Source: Spirochaetia bacterium (GTDB lineage Bacteria; Spirochaetota; UBA4802; UBA5550). Taken from it: a stretch of 5,236 nucleotides of DNA. The translations under genes were made by a program, and so were the position numbers. A model generated the notes under the pieces. It was not told the origin of the DNA. It did no database searches and saw only the letters and a program-made list of their open reading frames with translations. This document shows positions 2,925 to 5,236 of the stretch, piece after piece. Numbering within the stretch: position 1 is the first letter of the stretch; each line of letters starts with the position of its first letter. Where the stretch lies: contig JAITPE010000161.1 of the NCBI GenBank assembly GCA_031289575.1, positions 1 to 5,236 of the forward strand, in the 5' to 3' direction.

Positions 2925-5236
2925 ATGAGCGATTTTTCAGTTATAGGAAAACGTGTCCCGCGAATCGACAGCAAAGAAAAGGTAATGGGACAGGCAAAAT
3001 ACGCGGCGGACTATTCCCTGCCGGATATGCTGTGGGCAAAGACTGTGAGGTCTCCGTATGTTCACGCAAAAATTCTTAACATTGATACAAGCAAGGCGGA
3101 AAAACATCCGGGAGTAAAGGCCGTAATAACGGCGAAGGATTTCGGCGGATGGCATTTCGGTTTTATGCCTACAACAAGAGACGAGCATCCTCTCGCGCTC
3201 GACAAGGTGCGCTACCTTTACGAGGCCGTAGCCGGCATAGTTGCCGTTGACGAGGAAACAGCCGAAGAAGCATGCTCGCTTGTAAAGGTTGACTATGAGG
3301 AATTGCCGGCGGTGTTTGACCCGGAAGAGGCGATGAAACCGGGCGCTCCTGTTATTCATGATTACAGGCCGAACAATATGAGCGTTGAGTACCACTGGAA
3401 TTTCGGCGACGTTAACAAGGCATTCGATGATTCTTATTTTGTTCATGAAGACAGGTTCGCTACAGGAAAGGTCATTGTAGGATTTCTGGAACCGCCCGCG
3501 TCGCTCGCGTACTATGACCCGTCCGGTCACATCACGGTATGGGCCGCGAAGCAGAGCCCCTATTTTCACTACAGGCATATCGCCGACTGCTTTAAGCTTC
3601 CGCTCAGCAGGGTGCGCGTAGTGCAGCCATTTATCGGAGGAGGTTTCGGCGGAACCAAGAACGATACAATCGCGGGCGATATGATAGCGATCATGGGTTC
3701 TAAAAAAACAGGCAAGCCGGTTAAATTTATATACAGCCAGGAAGAGGTTCTGACTACCTGCCGCAGAAGGCACAATATGATTGTGTACAGCAAAATGGGG
3801 GTAACAAAGGACGGCATTCTCACCGCGGTAGAACACAGGGTTGTCGCGAACGGAGGAGCGTATACCGCCATTAGTCCGCTCTCTATGTACCTCGCGAGCT
3901 TTATGACAACACTGCCGTACAAGCTGCCGAATTTCAAATATGACGGGTACAGGGTCTTCACCAACAATCCCGTGTCCGCGGCTATGCGCGGACACGGCGT
4001 AACCCATACGCGTTTTGCGTGTGAACTGCAGATGGATATGATAGCCGAAAAGCTGGGGCTCGATCCGGTGGAGATCCGCATGCGCAACGCGATAGACAAT
4101 CCCAAGCGCGGAGATGTTTACACAACAGTAAACGGAGTCACACTCAAAACATGCGGTATCAAGGAGGCCCTGCAAACAGTTGTATCTGATGAGTTGTGGA
4201 AAAATAAAAAATCAATCGAAAAGCTATCCGGTTCCGTATCATGGGGAGTCGGACTCTCGGGCACATCTTACCTTGGCGGCGCAAGGCAGCTGGGCCATCA
4301 GTCATGCGGAGCCATTGTAAGGATTTGTGAAGACGGCACCGTTAACTACCTCACGGGAGCTACGGACTGCGGACAGGGATCGGATACCGGCCTTTCAATG
4401 ATTGTGGCCGAAACCCTTGGCGTGCGCTATGAGGATATCGATATAAAACGGGTTGATACGGCGTACACTCCGGTTGATCCGGGAAGCTACGGAAGCCGTG
4501 TCGCCGTACTCGCGGGACAGGCCGCCATTCACGCGGCCCAGGACGCGAAGAAGCAATTGCTCGAGGCGGCTGCAAAGGCCTGGAAGGTAAAGCCGGATGA
4601 CATTGAGATTAGAAACTCTGTGTGTTTTCTTAAAAGCAATCCGGACCAAAACATGTCCTTTGACAAGCTTTCGAAAATCGCCTGCTACGAGGGCTCCGGC
4701 GCCGTTATAATAGGAACCGGCTATTCGGGCTACGGAATCGAAAAGCTCGATTTCAGCAAGGGCACTGGAAACGGAGGAATATCGTACAGCTTTACATCTC
4801 AATCGGTAAAGCTTGGGGTCGATATGGAAACCGGAAAGATTGATGTCCGGGACTTTTTGATAGCCCACGACTGCGGAAGGCCGCTGCATCCGATAACATG
4901 CGAATCGCAAAACGAGGGCGGAGCCATTCAGGGATTGGGACAGGCCATCTACGAGGAATTTGTGATGGATCATGGGCATACAAGGAACAGCAGTTTTCTT
5001 GATTACAAAATGCCGCGCTCAACCGACATTCCAAAGATCAGGATCGTTGATATTATTACCGATGACCCTGACGGCCCGTACGGCGCAAAGGAGGTCTCCG
5101 AGGGAAGTCATGTGAGCACGCCTCCTTCTGTAATAAGCGCCATACACAGCGCGACCGGAATTTGGTTTAAGGAACTGCCGGTCACGCCGGAGAAAATAGT
5201 AAAGGCTCTCAAAAAAGAAGGCAAATGGCTGGGCGA
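2925..5236 (+). CDS. Molybdenum hydroxylase molybdopterin-binding (large) subunit, 3' end cut
   Basis: The frame is open from ATG at 2925 to the window edge (770 full codons). It is the catalytic subunit: substrate is hydroxylated at the Mo centre and electrons leave through the small subunit. Residues about 17-125 are the alpha/beta hammerhead domain; the rest forms the two Mo-cofactor domains. Key sites are visible: E189 (GFLEPP), GGGFGGT at 238-244, R355 in AMRGHG (353-358), Q484 in DCGQGSDT, and the catalytic base E726 in GAKEVSEG (720-727). The AMRGHG loop lacks the CSFR motif of form I CO dehydrogenase and the YRGAGR of form II. MRGHG, GQGSDT and GAKEVSEG recall 4-hydroxybenzoyl-CoA reductase-like and anaerobic hydroxylase large subunits, but the substrate cannot be assigned. 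Final visible residues (ELPVTPEKIVKAL...) are typical of the C-terminus, so few codons are missing. AAGGGGGT at 2912-2919 precedes the start, three bases after the small-subunit stop. Confidence 0.95.
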   Translation, partial: MSDFSVIGKRVPRIDSKEKVMGQAKYAADYSLPDMLWAKTVRSPYVHAKILNIDTSKAEKHPGVKAVITAKDFGGWHFGFMPTTRDEHPLALDKVRYLYEAVAGIVAVDEETAEEACSLVKVDYEELPAVFDPEEAMKPGAPVIHDYRPNNMSVEYHWNFGDVNKAFDDSYFVHEDRFATGKVIVGFLEPPASLAYYDPSGHITVWAAKQSPYFHYRHIADCFKLPLSRVRVVQPFIGGGFGGTKNDTIAGDMIAIMGSKKTGKPVKFIYSQEEVLTTCRRRHNMIVYSKMGVTKDGILTAVEHRVVANGGAYTAISPLSMYLASFMTTLPYKLPNFKYDGYRVFTNNPVSAAMRGHGVTHTRFACELQMDMIAEKLGLDPVEIRMRNAIDNPKRGDVYTTVNGVTLKTCGIKEALQTVVSDELWKNKKSIEKLSGSVSWGVGLSGTSYLGGARQLGHQSCGAIVRICEDGTVNYLTGATDCGQGSDTGLSMIVAETLGVRYEDIDIKRVDTAYTPVDPGSYGSRVAVLAGQAAIHAAQDAKKQLLEAAAKAWKVKPDDIEIRNSVCFLKSNPDQNMSFDKLSKIACYEGSGAVIIGTGYSGYGIEKLDFSKGTGNGGISYSFTSQSVKLGVDMETGKIDVRDFLIAHDCGRPLHPITCESQNEGGAIQGLGQAIYEEFVMDHGHTRNSSFLDYKMPRSTDIPKIRIVDIITDDPDGPYGAKEVSEGSHVSTPPSVISAIHSATGIWFKELPVTPEKIVKALKKEGKWLG

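Noticed and set aside
2937..4175. 412-codon open frame on the minus strand
   Set aside because: It lies fully antisense to the large Mo subunit, whose plus-strand frame carries all family motifs. The translation shows no recognisable domain, so it is a shadow frame caused by codon bias.
4395..4979. 194-codon minus-strand frame
   Set aside because: Antisense to the Mo subunit with no domain or plausible ribosome site; shadow frame.
1568..5236. Aerobic CO dehydrogenase (coxMSL)
   Set aside because: Gene order fits, but the large subunit lacks the CSFR motif (form I) and the YRGAGR motif (form II) at residues 353-358, where it has AMRGHG.
1..5236. CRISPR array, tRNA, rRNA or riboswitch
   Set aside because: No regularly spaced direct repeats with unique spacers, no cloverleaf or rRNA sequence, and no recognisable riboswitch core such as the Moco motif in the 1508-1567 leader.

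Overview
The window has two halves. Bases 1 to about 1430 are a scrapyard of broken accessory genes and small repeats. Bases about 1431 to 5236 hold a promoter region and a complete-looking operon for a three-subunit molybdenum hydroxylase of the xanthine dehydrogenase family. The large-subunit gene runs off the right edge, probably only a few codons before its stop.

Left half. There is the head of a P-loop ATPase of the AAA_14/DUF4143 type, ending after 36 codons and with a damaged Walker A motif (1-111). A RhuM-like gene on the minus strand has lost its N-terminus and its middle (176-563). About 400 bases without genes follow, holding a long imperfect inverted repeat (706-792) and a compact hairpin (842-871). 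Next is a short ORF whose first 18 codons match the C-terminal motif of IS66 transposases (982-1221). Overlapping its end on the minus strand is a VapB-type antitoxin fragment with no partner toxin (1188-1385). These are gene families typical of mobile or defence-linked DNA, and all of them look dead or truncated.

Right half. An A-rich tract leads into a good sigma-70-type promoter (TTGACA, 17 bases, TAGACT). Three copies of the half-site TGTAAAG/CTTTACA overlap the promoter and start site, which suggests repression by an unidentified regulator. The genes follow in the order FAD subunit, 2Fe-2S subunit, molybdopterin subunit, separated by 10 and 3 bases, each with a strong Shine-Dalgarno sequence. 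The expected chemistry is hydroxylation of an aromatic heterocycle or similar substrate at Mo, with electrons passing through two 2Fe-2S clusters to FAD. The substrate cannot be read from the sequence. The motifs argue against CO dehydrogenase, and the missing 4Fe-4S insert in the FAD subunit argues against a true 4-hydroxybenzoyl-CoA reductase.

Organism. Strong AGGAG-type ribosome sites, AT-rich intergenic DNA around genes of intermediate GC, frequent AGG/AGA arginine codons, and a cytosolic three-subunit Mo hydroxylase suggest an anaerobic or gut/sediment bacterium, perhaps a Firmicute or a spirochaete. The window has no marker that settles this. I do not see a clearly new biological system. 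The points most worth checking are the operator arrangement, the identity of the hydroxylase substrate, and the inverted repeat at 706-792.
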